From positions 1-64,000 of the forward strand of contig NZ_MAGP01000116.1 of NCBI RefSeq assembly GCF_002926165.1: a DNA stretch of 64,000 bases, written 5' to 3'. The notes under the pieces are model-generated. The model was given only the letters and a program-made list of their open reading frames with translations, made no database searches and was not told where the DNA came from. The stretch's first letter is position 1; each line of letters opens with the position of its first letter. A program made the position numbers and the translations under genes. The stretch is from Micromonospora chalcea (GTDB taxonomy: Bacteria; Actinomycetota; Actinomycetes; Mycobacteriales; Micromonosporaceae). Shown piece after piece: positions 9,130 to 16,976 of the stretch.

Positions 9130-9302
9130 GGACTGCGGAACAGGCGATCTTGGCGGTGCATGTACGGGGTCTGGACGGGATGTGCGTGGGTTGCCGGCTG
9201 TGGTGGGCGCGGCTGACTCCGTACCCCTGTTGGCAGGTCGCGTGGGCGACGAGCCGGCAGGCGCGCGCGAGCGTCGCCCGCTTCCTGGGGGTGCGCGGGT
9301 GA
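9126..9302 (+). CDS. Mini-gene 2: 58-residue protein with CxxC
   Basis: 58 residues beginning at the GTG that overlaps the previous stop (GTGA). It contains CVGCRLWW and a later PYPCW, so three cysteines in a tiny Trp/Arg-rich protein. It ends in another GTGA overlap with the next gene. The consistent coupling and cysteine spacing argue it is real although it is short. Function unknown; possibly DNA- or metal-binding. Confidence 0.55.
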   Translation: MRTAEQAILAVHVRGLDGMCVGCRLWWARLTPYPCWQVAWATSRQARASVARFLGVRG

Positions 9303-9517
9303 GCACCCACGGGCCGGTGCTGCCGGTCTGGACGTGCGGCGGGTGCGGTGCGCCGTGGCCGTGCGCGACGCGGCGGCGGGAGCTGCTTGCGGAGTACGAG
9401 GGCGCGCCGGTGTCGCTGGCGGTGTACCTGGGGGCGCAGCTGGTGCGGGCCACGGCGGATCTGAGCTGGGCGCCGGCCGGGACGTTGCACCGGCGGTTCC
9501 TGGGGTGGCTGCGGTGA
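9299..9517 (+). CDS. Mini-gene 3: 72-residue CxxC protein
   Basis: 72 residues from GTG at 9299, overlapping the stop before it. It has CGGCGAPWPC near the N-terminus and RRELLAEYEGAP after it. A 61-bp part of this gene (9350-9410) recurs with two mismatches at 12174-12234, so it is a member of a small repeated family. It overlaps mini-gene 4 by GTGA. Function unknown. Confidence 0.6.
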   Translation: MSTHGPVLPVWTCGGCGAPWPCATRRRELLAEYEGAPVSLAVYLGAQLVRATADLSWAPAGTLHRRFLGWLR

Positions 9518-9687
9518 GCGTGCTGCGGGCCGGCGACGAGAAGTTCCACTACAGCGACGGGTCGCACCGGTGGACGGCGCCGGATCCGGAGTACGACCAG
9601 GAGGCGTGGGAGGAGCAGGTCCGCCAGCACAAGCTGGGGCACCTGCGCAACGAGCGTCCAAGGGTACGCATCCGCCGGATCGGGTGA
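9514..9687 (+). CDS. Mini-gene 4: acidic 57-residue protein
   Basis: 57 residues from GTG at 9514, again overlapping the preceding stop. Unlike the three genes before it, it has no cysteine and is charged (DPEYDQEAWEEQVRQHK, then a basic end RVRIRRIG). It completes the four-gene overlapping train and ends 19 bp before the PyrE-like gene, so all five could be one transcript. No family recognised. Confidence 0.5.
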   Translation: MSVLRAGDEKFHYSDGSHRWTAPDPEYDQEAWEEQVRQHKLGHLRNERPRVRIRRIG

Positions 9688-9706
9688 CGGGTGCGAGACT
9701 GGGCCG

Positions 9707-10231
9707 GTGACTCACCCGCTCGCGCGCCGCGTCTACGACACCTGCCACCTCACCGGCCGGTTCCATCTCCGATCTGGGCAGGTCAGCGACGAGTACTTCG
9801 ACAAGTACCTGTTCGAGGGGAAGCCGGAGCTGCTGCGCGAGGTCGCCGAGGCGATGGTGGCTCTGCTGCCGGAGTGCGACGTGTTGGCGGGGATGGAGAT
9901 GGGCGGCATTCCGCTCGCCACGGTGATGTCACAGCTGACCGGGCTGCCGACGGTCTTCGTGCGCAAGCAGGCCAAGGAGTACGGGACCGCGAAACTGGCC
10001 GAGGGCGGTCGCGTGAGCGGTCTGCGGGTCGTGGTGGTCGAGGACGTCGTGACCACCGGAGGCGCGCTCCTGACCTCGTGCGGACAACTACGGTCCGTCG
10101 GTGCCCAGGTCGAGACGGTGGTCTGCGCCATCGACCGCGAGCAGGGTGGCCGGGAGAACCTGGCGGCCGAGGGGCTGCACCTCCGCGCCGCCCTCACCCG
10201 TCGTGATCTGGAGGCATCGCTGACGGCGTGA
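9707..10231 (+). CDS. Orotate phosphoribosyltransferase-like protein
   Basis: 174 residues with the type I phosphoribosyltransferase PRPP loop VVVVEDVVTTGGA (about 109-121) and the VRKQAKEYGTAKLAEG segment typical of PyrE (residues about 85-100). Length fits the family. It would join orotate to PRPP to form OMP, or act on another base. No other pyrimidine genes are near, so this may be a second copy rather than the housekeeping pyrE. GTG start, 19 bp after the mini-gene train. Confidence 0.85.
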   Translation: MTHPLARRVYDTCHLTGRFHLRSGQVSDEYFDKYLFEGKPELLREVAEAMVALLPECDVLAGMEMGGIPLATVMSQLTGLPTVFVRKQAKEYGTAKLAEGGRVSGLRVVVVEDVVTTGGALLTSCGQLRSVGAQVETVVCAIDREQGGRENLAAEGLHLRAALTRRDLEASLTA

Positions 10232-10233
10232 AG

Positions 10234-10803
10234 CTAGGGCTGCTCCGGGCCGCTGCTGGCGTTGTACGAGTTCTTGGCGGCGACCACTGCGGCCTGGATG
10301 TGCTCGGGGTCGACGCCGTGGACGTTGAGCGGTGGGTGCAGGCGCCGGACGAGTTCGGCTTCGATGACCGTCGGCTCGGGGTCTTCCGCCCAGGTCAGGC
10401 GCAGGTGCGTGTGCATCCACGCGGTCAGCCGGGTCTCGTCTGCGGGGACCAGGACGACGCGGTCGGTCCAGGTCGTGCGGTAGCCCTCGGACACGAGAAG
10501 CCCGGCCAGCGTGCGGCGCAGCGTCGAGCTGCCCGACCGTCGTAGATGGTTGCGCAGGATCCGGCCCCGCAGGCTGGTGGCCCGGCCCAGATAGAGCATC
10601 CGCCATGACGGATCGGTGTCGTTCGGCGGTCCGGGGAGGTCGGGGAGGACCGAAGGAGCAGCCCACCAGGCGTAGACGCCGCCGCCACGGGCGAGCCGCT
10701 TGACGGCGACGTCGAGCGCGACCGGCGGGCCGGTCAGCAACCGCAGGGCCTCGTCGGTCGGGACGTCGGCGGATCGCCGTTCGGGGAAGGTCACCGGGAC
10801 CAT
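10234..10803 (-). CDS. GIY-YIG domain protein
   Basis: 189 residues. The GIY-YIG core is visible as GVYAWW followed by MLYLGRATSLRGRILRNHL (about 45-85), with the Tyr and Arg positions of the nuclease fold and a downstream glutamate (EAELVRRLHPPLNVHG) in the usual place. It is likely an endonuclease or DNA-repair-like protein. It ends 2 bp from the convergent PyrE-like gene. ATG at 10803 is taken; an upstream in-frame start at 10857 would add 18 residues with no features. Confidence 0.8.
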   Translation of the reverse strand: MVPVTFPERRSADVPTDEALRLLTGPPVALDVAVKRLARGGGVYAWWAAPSVLPDLPGPPNDTDPSWRMLYLGRATSLRGRILRNHLRRSGSSTLRRTLAGLLVSEGYRTTWTDRVVLVPADETRLTAWMHTHLRLTWAEDPEPTVIEAELVRRLHPPLNVHGVDPEHIQAAVVAAKNSYNASSGPEQP

Positions 10804-11015
10804 CCTAGGCGCTCGACCGGTCGAGATCGGGTGGGGATGCGCTCCGCACCTGGACACCGGCAGGGTGATCAGCAGGCGACTTTCACGACCTGCTCAGCCG
10901 GCGGTGCCGAGGGACCGAGCGCCCGCCCGATCTGCGGCACAGGAGTGCGCTGCCGGCCTGTGCGTGCGAGCGCGACGGTGCGCTGCGTCACGCAGCCGAT
11001 GCTAGGTTCGCCCGC

Positions 11016-11642
11016 ATGACGGTGCAGATCACGGCCGGGGAGTTCCACGCGGCCGACGGTGTCGAGGACTGGCGCTGCCTCTACCACGTGGTCTCGGCGT
11101 ATTTCCGCACCGGCTCGCTAACCAAGGGCATAGCGTTCGTCGATGAGATCGGCCGGCTCGCCGGTGGCGCGGAGCAGCAGTACGTCAACGTCGATCTGCG
11201 TCATGTCGGCGTCACGGTGTCCCTGTCGTCGCGCGACGTCGCGCTGGCCCGGCGGATCTCGGCTGCCGCCAGGGATCTGGACATCCCCGCCGACCCGACC
11301 GCCGTGCAGCTCGTCAACGTCACCCTCGACGCGCTGGTCGGCGCGGACGTGCTGCCGTTCTGGCGGGCGCTGCTGGGTTACCGCCAGATCGACGACGACT
11401 ATCTGGCCGACCCGGCGCGTCGGGGTCCGGGCTTCGGGCTGCAGCCGATGGACGCCGGGCGCCCACAACGCAACCGCATGCACCTCGATGTCGCCGTCCC
11501 ACATGATCAGGCCGAGGCCCGAATCGCCGCCGCGTTGGCTGCGGGTGGCCGGCTGGTCTCCGATGCGCACGCACCGAAGTGGTGGGTATTGGCGGACATC
11601 GAGGGCAATGAAGCGTGCGTCGCCACCTGGGTCGGCCGATAG
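11016..11642 (+). CDS. Pterin-4a-carbinolamine dehydratase / VOC fusion
   Basis: 208 residues. The first half looks like the PCD fold (FVDEIGRLA, then NVDLRHVGVTVSLSS near residues 60-75, matching the family H-x-x-V pattern), and the second half (about 100-208) is a glyoxalase-like VOC domain ending in EGNEACVATW. This fusion is common in actinobacteria. The PCD part dehydrates 4a-hydroxytetrahydropterin in other organisms, but the role of the fused protein is not known. ATG at 11016. No operon partner is evident. Confidence 0.75.
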   Translation: MTVQITAGEFHAADGVEDWRCLYHVVSAYFRTGSLTKGIAFVDEIGRLAGGAEQQYVNVDLRHVGVTVSLSSRDVALARRISAAARDLDIPADPTAVQLVNVTLDALVGADVLPFWRALLGYRQIDDDYLADPARRGPGFGLQPMDAGRPQRNRMHLDVAVPHDQAEARIAAALAAGGRLVSDAHAPKWWVLADIEGNEACVATWVGR

Positions 11643-11685
11643 TGGTGGCCCTCTCGAAGGCTGGACCATCGGCCACACTGACGGC

Positions 11686-12168
11686 ATGACGACGGTCGTG
11701 CCGATGAGCCCCGCCCATCCGGCGTTCGATCAGGTAGCTGCTCTGTTCGACGACTACCGGGTGCACTACGGCCAACCGTCGGCCCCGGAGACAACCCGCT
11801 CCTGGCTGCAGGACCAGATCGCACAACACCGGATCTCCGCCGCTGCCGCCATCCGAGCTGATCACGTCCGCGGCTTCATCACGGTCACGGTCACGCCGGC
11901 ATCGCTCAGGCTGGGCACCTCGTGGTCGATCCGCGACCTCTACGTGGCCCCGCACCATCGCCGTAGCGGCATCGCGAAGGCCCTGCTCCAGCACGTCATC
12001 CGCAACGCCCGTGCCGCCGGCGCGCATCGCGTGTCGCTCCAAACCGAGACCGACAACATCCCCGCCCTGGCGCTCTACACCGAGATCGGCTTCAAGCCCG
12101 TCACCGGCCTGGAACTACTCAACCTCACCTTCGACCCCACCCTCCAAGATCCGGGAGACAGGGCCTAG
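11686..12168 (+). CDS. GNAT family N-acetyltransferase
   Basis: 160 residues. The acetyl-CoA motif A is RDLYVAPHHRRSGIAKALL (about 86-104), followed by TDNIPALALYTEIGFKPV, the usual motif B for small-substrate acetyltransferases. Substrate unknown. ATG at 11686 sits 43 bp after the PCD/VOC gene, so co-transcription is possible. Its stop is 5 bp from the mini-gene relic. Confidence 0.85.
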   Translation: MTTVVPMSPAHPAFDQVAALFDDYRVHYGQPSAPETTRSWLQDQIAQHRISAAAAIRADHVRGFITVTVTPASLRLGTSWSIRDLYVAPHHRRSGIAKALLQHVIRNARAAGAHRVSLQTETDNIPALALYTEIGFKPVTGLELLNLTFDPTLQDPGDRA

Positions 12169-12173
12169 ACGTC

Positions 12174-12234
12174 GCGCCGTGGCCTTGCGCGACGCGGCGG
12201 CGGGAGCTGCTTGCGGAGTACGAGGGTGCGCCGG
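12174..12234 (+). pseudogene. Fragment of mini-gene 3
   Basis: 61 bp matching 9350-9410 with two differences. It is read as APWPCATRRRELLAEYEGAP and then runs into an unrelated short tail and a stop. No start remains, so it is a dead partial copy showing recombination between islets of this region. Confidence 0.85.
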
Positions 12235-12281
12235 CCCTTTCCGCCTGGTAGAGGGTCGGTGGTGCGTGGGAAGCTCCCGTC

Positions 12282-13031
12282 ATGCGTATCGCCGAGCACA
12301 TTGCCGCGCTGGATGAGGAAGGCGCCCGACTGGCAGAGGCGGCGGACCGGGCGGGCCTGGACGCACCCGTGCCGACCTGCCCTGGCTGGCAGGTCCGTGA
12401 TCTGCTGCGCCATGTCAGTGGTGTCCATCGCTGGGCCACGGGCCACGTCATCACGGGGCGCCGTCAGCCTTACTCCACTCGCGAAGAGGCGGAGTTCTTC
12501 GCCGCAGTCGAGGACGACGAGCTGCTGGACTGGTTTCGGGAGGGCCACCGCGCACTCGTGGACACGCTGGCAGCGGCCGACGAGAGCGTTGAATGCTGGA
12601 CGTTTCTGCCCGCGCCCTCGCCGTTGGCGTTCTGGGCACGTCGCCAGGCTCACGAAACCGCGGTACACCGTGCCGATGCCGAGTCGGCTGTCTCAACGGT
12701 TCCCTCCTGGGCCCCCTCCTTCGCCGCTGACGGCATCGACGAACTGCTCAATGGCTTCTTCGGGCGGCCCGGTGGGCTTCTGGTGGCCGATCCACCCGTC
12801 AGCATGGCTCTTGTGCCGACTGATATCGACGCGGGATGGACGCTCTCCATCGAGCCGGCCGGGCGCCGCCTGGTAGCCGGTGAGATGCCGGCCCAGTTGA
12901 CCGTCGTGGGACCTGCGTCCGAGCTCTACCTTCTGCTGTGGAACCGGAGTGGGCCTGAGCGCCTCGAACTACGCGGGGACGCGGCCGTCTTGGATCTCTG
13001 GCGGGCAAAGGCCACGATCACCTGGAAGTGA
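12282..13031 (+). CDS. Maleylpyruvate isomerase/MDMPI family mycothiol-dependent protein
   Basis: 249 residues with the MDMPI/DinB-like four-helix N-terminal domain. CPGWQVRDLLRHVSGVHRWA (about 33-52) and HETAVHRADAE (about 127-137) supply the three histidines expected to bind a divalent metal. The C-terminal half is the family's small beta domain. Such proteins use mycothiol for isomerisation or transfer reactions, mostly on unknown substrates. ATG at 12282. The gene stands alone. Confidence 0.85.
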   Translation: MRIAEHIAALDEEGARLAEAADRAGLDAPVPTCPGWQVRDLLRHVSGVHRWATGHVITGRRQPYSTREEAEFFAAVEDDELLDWFREGHRALVDTLAAADESVECWTFLPAPSPLAFWARRQAHETAVHRADAESAVSTVPSWAPSFAADGIDELLNGFFGRPGGLLVADPPVSMALVPTDIDAGWTLSIEPAGRRLVAGEMPAQLTVVGPASELYLLLWNRSGPERLELRGDAAVLDLWRAKATITWK

Positions 13032-13116
13032 CGCCGTCATCCCGGCGAGGTCAGCCCGGTGCCGCCCACCGTGGTCCCATCCGCTCGTCGACAGACCCGG
13101 ACGGGTGAGACAGGCG

Positions 13117-13174
13117 GGGAAGCGGCAGGCGGCGCGGTACAGCCCCCACATCACCGGCTCACGTCATTCCGCAG
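13117..13174 (+). repeat. Copied fadE5 3' fragment joined to the island direct repeat
   Basis: 13117-13140 matches 4778-4801 (inside the acyl-CoA dehydrogenase, encoding GKRQAARY) with one difference. 13145-13174 matches 4923-4952 with one difference. The 121 bp that separate these two pieces at the left site are missing here, so this is a deleted copy of the left boundary and marks a second boundary 8.2 kb away. Confidence 0.8.
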
Positions 13175-13583
13175 GCACGATACGGAGGTTCAGCAACATG
13201 TCCTCGAAGGCCTCGGGTCCGAATCGTGCCGCCACGATGTGCACCGGTGAACACGCCATGTCCAGCGTCACGTCGCCCACGGGACGCCTCTCGACGCCGG
13301 TCACCACCAGAGTCGTCTCTCGCACTGTCACGTCCTCGATCGTGACGTCATAGCCGAGCACAGGACGGTCCCCGACCGAGAGAATGACGACCGTCTCCTT
13401 CGCGAGGTCTACCGGCGGCGGCGGTGGGACAGGCTGCCGTCCGGCATTGATCGATGCCCAGTGCTGCGCCCACGATCCCGATCGACGAATCAGGAACAGG
13501 CCGTAACCTCGTGAGGTGTCGGCCTTGGCCTGCCCGTGGTACAGCGTGCGAAAGGTCCCGGCACGTCCGGACGATCTGCTCAC
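13164..13583 (-). CDS. PrcB-C-like beta-domain protein
   Basis: 139 residues. The C-terminal 90 residues have the strand pattern ETVVILSVGDRPVLGYDVTI and later TTLVVTGV, resembling the PrcB C-terminal domain found in protease-associated proteins. No signal peptide is visible. GTG at 13583. Its 3' end overlaps the repeat at 13145-13174, suggesting it was joined to this boundary by recombination. Function unknown. Confidence 0.55.
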   Translation of the reverse strand: MSRSSGRAGTFRTLYHGQAKADTSRGYGLFLIRRSGSWAQHWASINAGRQPVPPPPPVDLAKETVVILSVGDRPVLGYDVTIEDVTVRETTLVVTGVERRPVGDVTLDMACSPVHIVAARFGPEAFEDMLLNLRIVPAE

Positions 13584-13762
13584 CCGCTGACCCTACTGGC
13601 GCTGACCCTCGGAACAGCTTCCGTCTACGTCCGGCGGCTCGGGCGCGAAAGTATTCGGACGGTTGGTGCGGCACGTCGGCGGCATGAGTACACCCTCGGT
13701 CTTGAGCCGGGCTCCCGGCCGTCAGGTAACTCTGTCGCCGTGTCGTGTCGGGCCTGGGGACA

Positions 13763-13846
13763 ATGCTCACCGGACAGCGATACGACGAGGGTCGAAGCAT
13801 GTTGCTGGAGTGGGTCGACGGTTGGGCGGACACGAATGGCCGGTGA
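13763..13846 (+). CDS. 27-residue ORF coupled to the next gene
   Basis: ATG at 13763 follows a CTGGGGAC-type ribosome site. The ORF reads MLTGQRYDEG to VDGWADTNGR and its TGA shares a base with the ATG of the gene at 13846 (TGATG). This tight coupling suggests it is translated, perhaps as a leader for the next gene. In the remaining stretch back to 13584 I see nothing else. Confidence 0.35.
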   Translation: MLTGQRYDEGRSMLLEWVDGWADTNGR

Positions 13847-14595
13847 TGGTCAGCACCGTTCACCTCGGGCGCCATCGGTACCGGGTCATGCGGCCGGCAC
13901 GACCGCCGGGGTTCGCCGGTCTGTACGAGGGCCCTCTTGGAGCCCAGTTCTGCCTCGACAAGGAAACAGCGACGCTGTTCGCTCTGGCGTGGGGACTGGC
14001 TGCCCGGTCGCCGCACACGATGGTCTATCTTCCCCTTCGTCGCGCGACACGTCCCCACCATCACAGTTGGGGGCGCCCGCTCGACCTGGTGTTGCTGCAT
14101 CACCGCCTCGCGTTCCCGCCGTCGCGGTGGAAGCAGGTCCGTTCCCGGTTGGGGACCGGCCGGCCACACACCGTGGTGCTACCCGCTCAGGCGTGGCCGG
14201 CGCGGTTGACCGCCGATCACCGGCGAGTCCGGTATCGAGAGTTCCGCGATCATCTGCGGTGGGACATCGCTGCCGACACGTTGCTCACCGGCAGCCGTGA
14301 AGCGTTCGAGTTGGAAGCCGACCAGGTCCGCGCCTTGGCCGAGGAGTGCCCCGCCCATCGCGCTCGCATGCCAGGCACGCCGGTGATGCCGGGGGTCCGG
14401 CAGTGGCCGGCCACGGCACGCAACTCGCGGCAGATCCGTATGGCGGCCCGCTTGGCAGCCCGGGGAAGGGGGGCTCGTGCTGGGAACGCCAATGCGTGTG
14501 CCGGTGGATCTACTCCTGCAGGTACCGCTGCTACGCACCGTCTGACGTCTTTACGAGCGCTGTGTCGGCTCGGCGTGGTGATCGAGCTGCCGTGA
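13846..14595 (+). CDS. Hypothetical protein (full copy of the 4.9-kb relic)
   Basis: 249 residues, no recognised family. It has a beta-rich N-terminus (HLGRHRYRVMRP, LYEGPLGAQFCLDKETATLF), several histidine and arginine clusters, and GSREAFELEADQVRALAEEC near 147. The 3' part is duplicated at 4955-5195. After about residue 205 the composition changes to low-complexity Ala/Gly/Arg. In another frame GTPMRVPVDLLLQVPLLRTV (ending about 14541) looks more natural, so the true end may be shifted by an old frameshift. Co-translated with the small ORF before it. Confidence 0.5.
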   Translation: MVSTVHLGRHRYRVMRPARPPGFAGLYEGPLGAQFCLDKETATLFALAWGLAARSPHTMVYLPLRRATRPHHHSWGRPLDLVLLHHRLAFPPSRWKQVRSRLGTGRPHTVVLPAQAWPARLTADHRRVRYREFRDHLRWDIAADTLLTGSREAFELEADQVRALAEECPAHRARMPGTPVMPGVRQWPATARNSRQIRMAARLAARGRGARAGNANACAGGSTPAGTAATHRLTSLRALCRLGVVIELP

Positions 14596-14608
14596 GTACT
14601 CCGGGACG

Positions 14609-14827
14609 ATGGTGTTCGTACCGAACGACGGACGTGTGCCGGACATGCTCACCGAGCAGCCAGCATCCGTGCGTGAGCGACTGTTTCGAAGCGAGCTGAA
14701 GGTCGTCCGGGGCATCGCGGATGCCATCGACCTGTCCGAAGTGATCAGGCCGCCTTCCGGGTCGAACGGGTCGGATCTCTTGACTCTCGACCCGGTCGAG
14801 GGCCGACCCTTCCCGAGTGACGTATGA
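14609..14827 (+). CDS. Small hypothetical protein upstream of yunG-like gene
   Basis: 72 residues from ATG at 14609: helical centre SVRERLFRSELKVVRGIADA, then an acidic/proline tail. No family recognised. It overlaps the following YunG-like gene by 11 bp, which suggests coupling. No clear ribosome site, so it could be a remnant. Confidence 0.4.
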   Translation: MVFVPNDGRVPDMLTEQPASVRERLFRSELKVVRGIADAIDLSEVIRPPSGSNGSDLLTLDPVEGRPFPSDV

Positions 14828-15272
14828 GGAGCACGACCAAAGATCAGTCCCGCTCGCGATCGACCTGGAGATGCTGCGGCCGGTGCTGCGCGCCGGCTGG
14901 GGAGCGGACACCTGCGACCCGCACGACCTGGAGGATTGGCACGCCGGCAACCCAGCCCGTGGGCAGTGCGGGGTGACCGCGCTGATCATTCAGGACCTGC
15001 TCGGCGGAGAGCTGATCCTCGGCGAGGTCCACGCCGGAGATACCAAGGTCGGCCACCACTACTGGAACCGGCTGGCCGACGGCCGCGAGGTGGACCTGAC
15101 TGCCGACCAGTTCCAGCCGTCGGAAGTCGTTGTCGGCGGTCAGGTTCAGCAACGCCCGCCGGGCCCACCCGTCCGGTGCCGCAGGCAGTACGAGATCCTG
15201 CGGGACCGGGTCTTCGTCGCCCTCTACGGTGCCGCACCCCGTTTGCTCGTTCCGGACGGGATGCGAGGCTGA
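14817..15272 (+). CDS. YunG-like protein
   Basis: 151 residues. Sequence NPARGQCGVTALIIQDLLGG, then HHYWNRLADGREVDLTADQF matches the YunG family pattern, whose invariant Cys, His and Asp suggest a papain/transglutaminase-like active site. No reaction is established for the family. GTG start at 14817, overlapping the upstream small ORF. Confidence 0.8.
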   Translation: MTYEEHDQRSVPLAIDLEMLRPVLRAGWGADTCDPHDLEDWHAGNPARGQCGVTALIIQDLLGGELILGEVHAGDTKVGHHYWNRLADGREVDLTADQFQPSEVVVGGQVQQRPPGPPVRCRRQYEILRDRVFVALYGAAPRLLVPDGMRG

Positions 15273-15313
15273 CCGCGTGGCTTACCGAACGCCCGCCCTC
15301 CGGTGACGCCCGC

Positions 15314-16237
15314 ATGAGCCTGGTGTCGGCGTTCGTACCGATCTGGATCCTCACCGCTGTCGGTTACGCGGCCTGTCGCTGGGGCCTGCTGGGCGAGTCG
15401 GCGGCGTCGGTGCTCGGCCGGTTCGTGTTCCAGCTCGCGATGCCGGCCGCCCTGTTCCTGGCACTGGCCCGGATGCCGCTGTCCGGGTTCGCGGGCCGCT
15501 CGCTGCTCGCCTTCGGGGTGAGCACCGTCGCCGTGGTCGGGTTCGGGTGGGCCGGCGCGAGCCGGCTGTTCGGTCGCGAGCCCGGCGAGCGGCCGATCTG
15601 GGGCATGGCCGCCGGGTACGTGAACTCGGCGAACCTCGGCATCCCGATCGCGACGCAGGTTCTCGGCGACGTGTCGTTCCTGGCGGTGGTGGTGCTGCTG
15701 CAGGTGCTGGTGGTGGCACCCGTGATCGTGGTCGTGCTGGACCGGCGCAGCGACCCGGCCGGGCGGGTCCGGGTGCGCCGGGTCGCCTCGCTGCCCGTAC
15801 GCAATCCGGTGATCCTGGCGTCGCTGCTCGGTGTCGCGTGCTCCGCGGCCGGTCTGCGTCTGCCGGCGCCGGCCGCCGCGTCGCTGACGCTGCTTGCGGG
15901 CGCCGCGGCGCCCGCCGCCCTGGTCGCGCTCGGCGCGTCGCTGCACCCCGCGGCGCCGTCGCGGGCGGAACCGACCGGGCCCGGAGAGCTGGCCGCGATC
16001 AGCGCGCTCAAGCTTGTCGCACAACCTGTCATCGCGTACGCGGCCGGCCTGGCCCTGCACCTGTCCGCGCCGCAGTTGCTCGCCGTGGTGGTGGTCGCGG
16101 GCCTGCCGACGGCGCAGAACACGTTCATCTTCGCCCAGGAGTACGGCGTCGGCGAGGCGGTCGCCAACCGGGCGGTGGTGGTGACGACGACGCTGTCGCT
16201 GGCCACGCTGGCTGCGGCGGCGGCGCTGCTCGGGTAG
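15314..16237 (+). CDS. AEC family transporter (auxin efflux carrier-like)
   Basis: 307 residues, almost all hydrophobic, with about ten transmembrane helices in two inverted halves. The AEC pattern NSANLGIPIATQVLG (about 104-118) and the second-half GLPTAQNTFIFAQEYG (about 265-280) supply the paired unwound-helix sites. It should export or import an organic anion, substrate unknown. ATG at 15314. Its TAG is immediately followed by the stop of the convergent peptidase gene, with no spacer. Confidence 0.85.
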   Translation: MSLVSAFVPIWILTAVGYAACRWGLLGESAASVLGRFVFQLAMPAALFLALARMPLSGFAGRSLLAFGVSTVAVVGFGWAGASRLFGREPGERPIWGMAAGYVNSANLGIPIATQVLGDVSFLAVVVLLQVLVVAPVIVVVLDRRSDPAGRVRVRRVASLPVRNPVILASLLGVACSAAGLRLPAPAAASLTLLAGAAAPAALVALGASLHPAAPSRAEPTGPGELAAISALKLVAQPVIAYAAGLALHLSAPQLLAVVVVAGLPTAQNTFIFAQEYGVGEAVANRAVVVTTTLSLATLAAAAALLG

Positions 16238-16897
16238 CTACCGCTCGGCGGGGAACCGCCTCCACTGCCCCTCGGAGACGACCTCGACCGTGCCGTCGAC
16301 CACTGTGATCGCCGTCTGGTCGTCGATCGCGTACGCCGGACCGGCGACCTCGGCCGCCCACTTCTCGGCGTTCGCCATGGTGTTGTCCGGTTCGAGGCCC
16401 AGGTGCGGGAAGATCGAGAAGTCGACGAGCCCCAGCGTGCGGTCGTCAGGCGCGGACTGCCATTCGACGAAGTCCGTCCCGACACGCGGGGTCAGCACCA
16501 TGCTCCCCGCGCTCAACCCCACCCAGACGGTGTCAGGCAGCGACGGCAGCAGGTCCGCCAGCCCGGACTGCCGCATCCAGTGGCACAGGTACGTCGCGTC
16601 GCCGCCGTGCACCAGGATGACGTCCGTCTCGCGGACCCAAGGGACCCACCGCTCCTGGCCGATGCTCGGTAGCGCGGTCAGCTCCAGGACGCCCAGCGAC
16701 TTCCAACCGAGGCCGGTCATCGGTAGCGGCGTCTGGCCGGTGATGAAGCGCCAGGCCGAGGCCGGCCCGCCCATCGGGTAGGCGGCCGTGGGGATGCAGA
16801 GCGCGTTGGACTCGGCGACCGGCTTGCCCAGCAGGCCGACCAGCGCATCGTGGATGCTCGGGTTCTGGACGCCCGCGGATGTGAGAAGAAGCTTCAC
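16238..16897 (-). CDS. Peptidase E (S51) family protein
   Basis: 219 residues. The DILVHGGDATYL segment and GLSAGSMVL hold the S51 nucleophile serine (about residue 132); a downstream FSIFPHLG supplies the expected histidine. The family cleaves Asp-X dipeptides; cyanophycinase is a relative. GTG at 16897 has GGAGGT exactly upstream. Cytoplasmic, no signal peptide. Stands next to an NTF2-fold gene 79 bp upstream on the same strand. Confidence 0.85.
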   Translation of the reverse strand: MKLLLTSAGVQNPSIHDALVGLLGKPVAESNALCIPTAAYPMGGPASAWRFITGQTPLPMTGLGWKSLGVLELTALPSIGQERWVPWVRETDVILVHGGDATYLCHWMRQSGLADLLPSLPDTVWVGLSAGSMVLTPRVGTDFVEWQSAPDDRTLGLVDFSIFPHLGLEPDNTMANAEKWAAEVAGPAYAIDDQTAITVVDGTVEVVSEGQWRRFPAER

Positions 16898-16976
16898 GCC
16901 TACCTCCGGTGGCAGCGGTTGGGTGCACGGGAGTACAGACCGGGCACCGTATCGAAACTCATCGCCGCACGTCGCG

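Noticed and set aside
14534..14560. HRLTSLR-like third copy of the island repeat
   Set aside because: Similar only as peptide; DNA differs too much from 4923-4952 to call a repeat.
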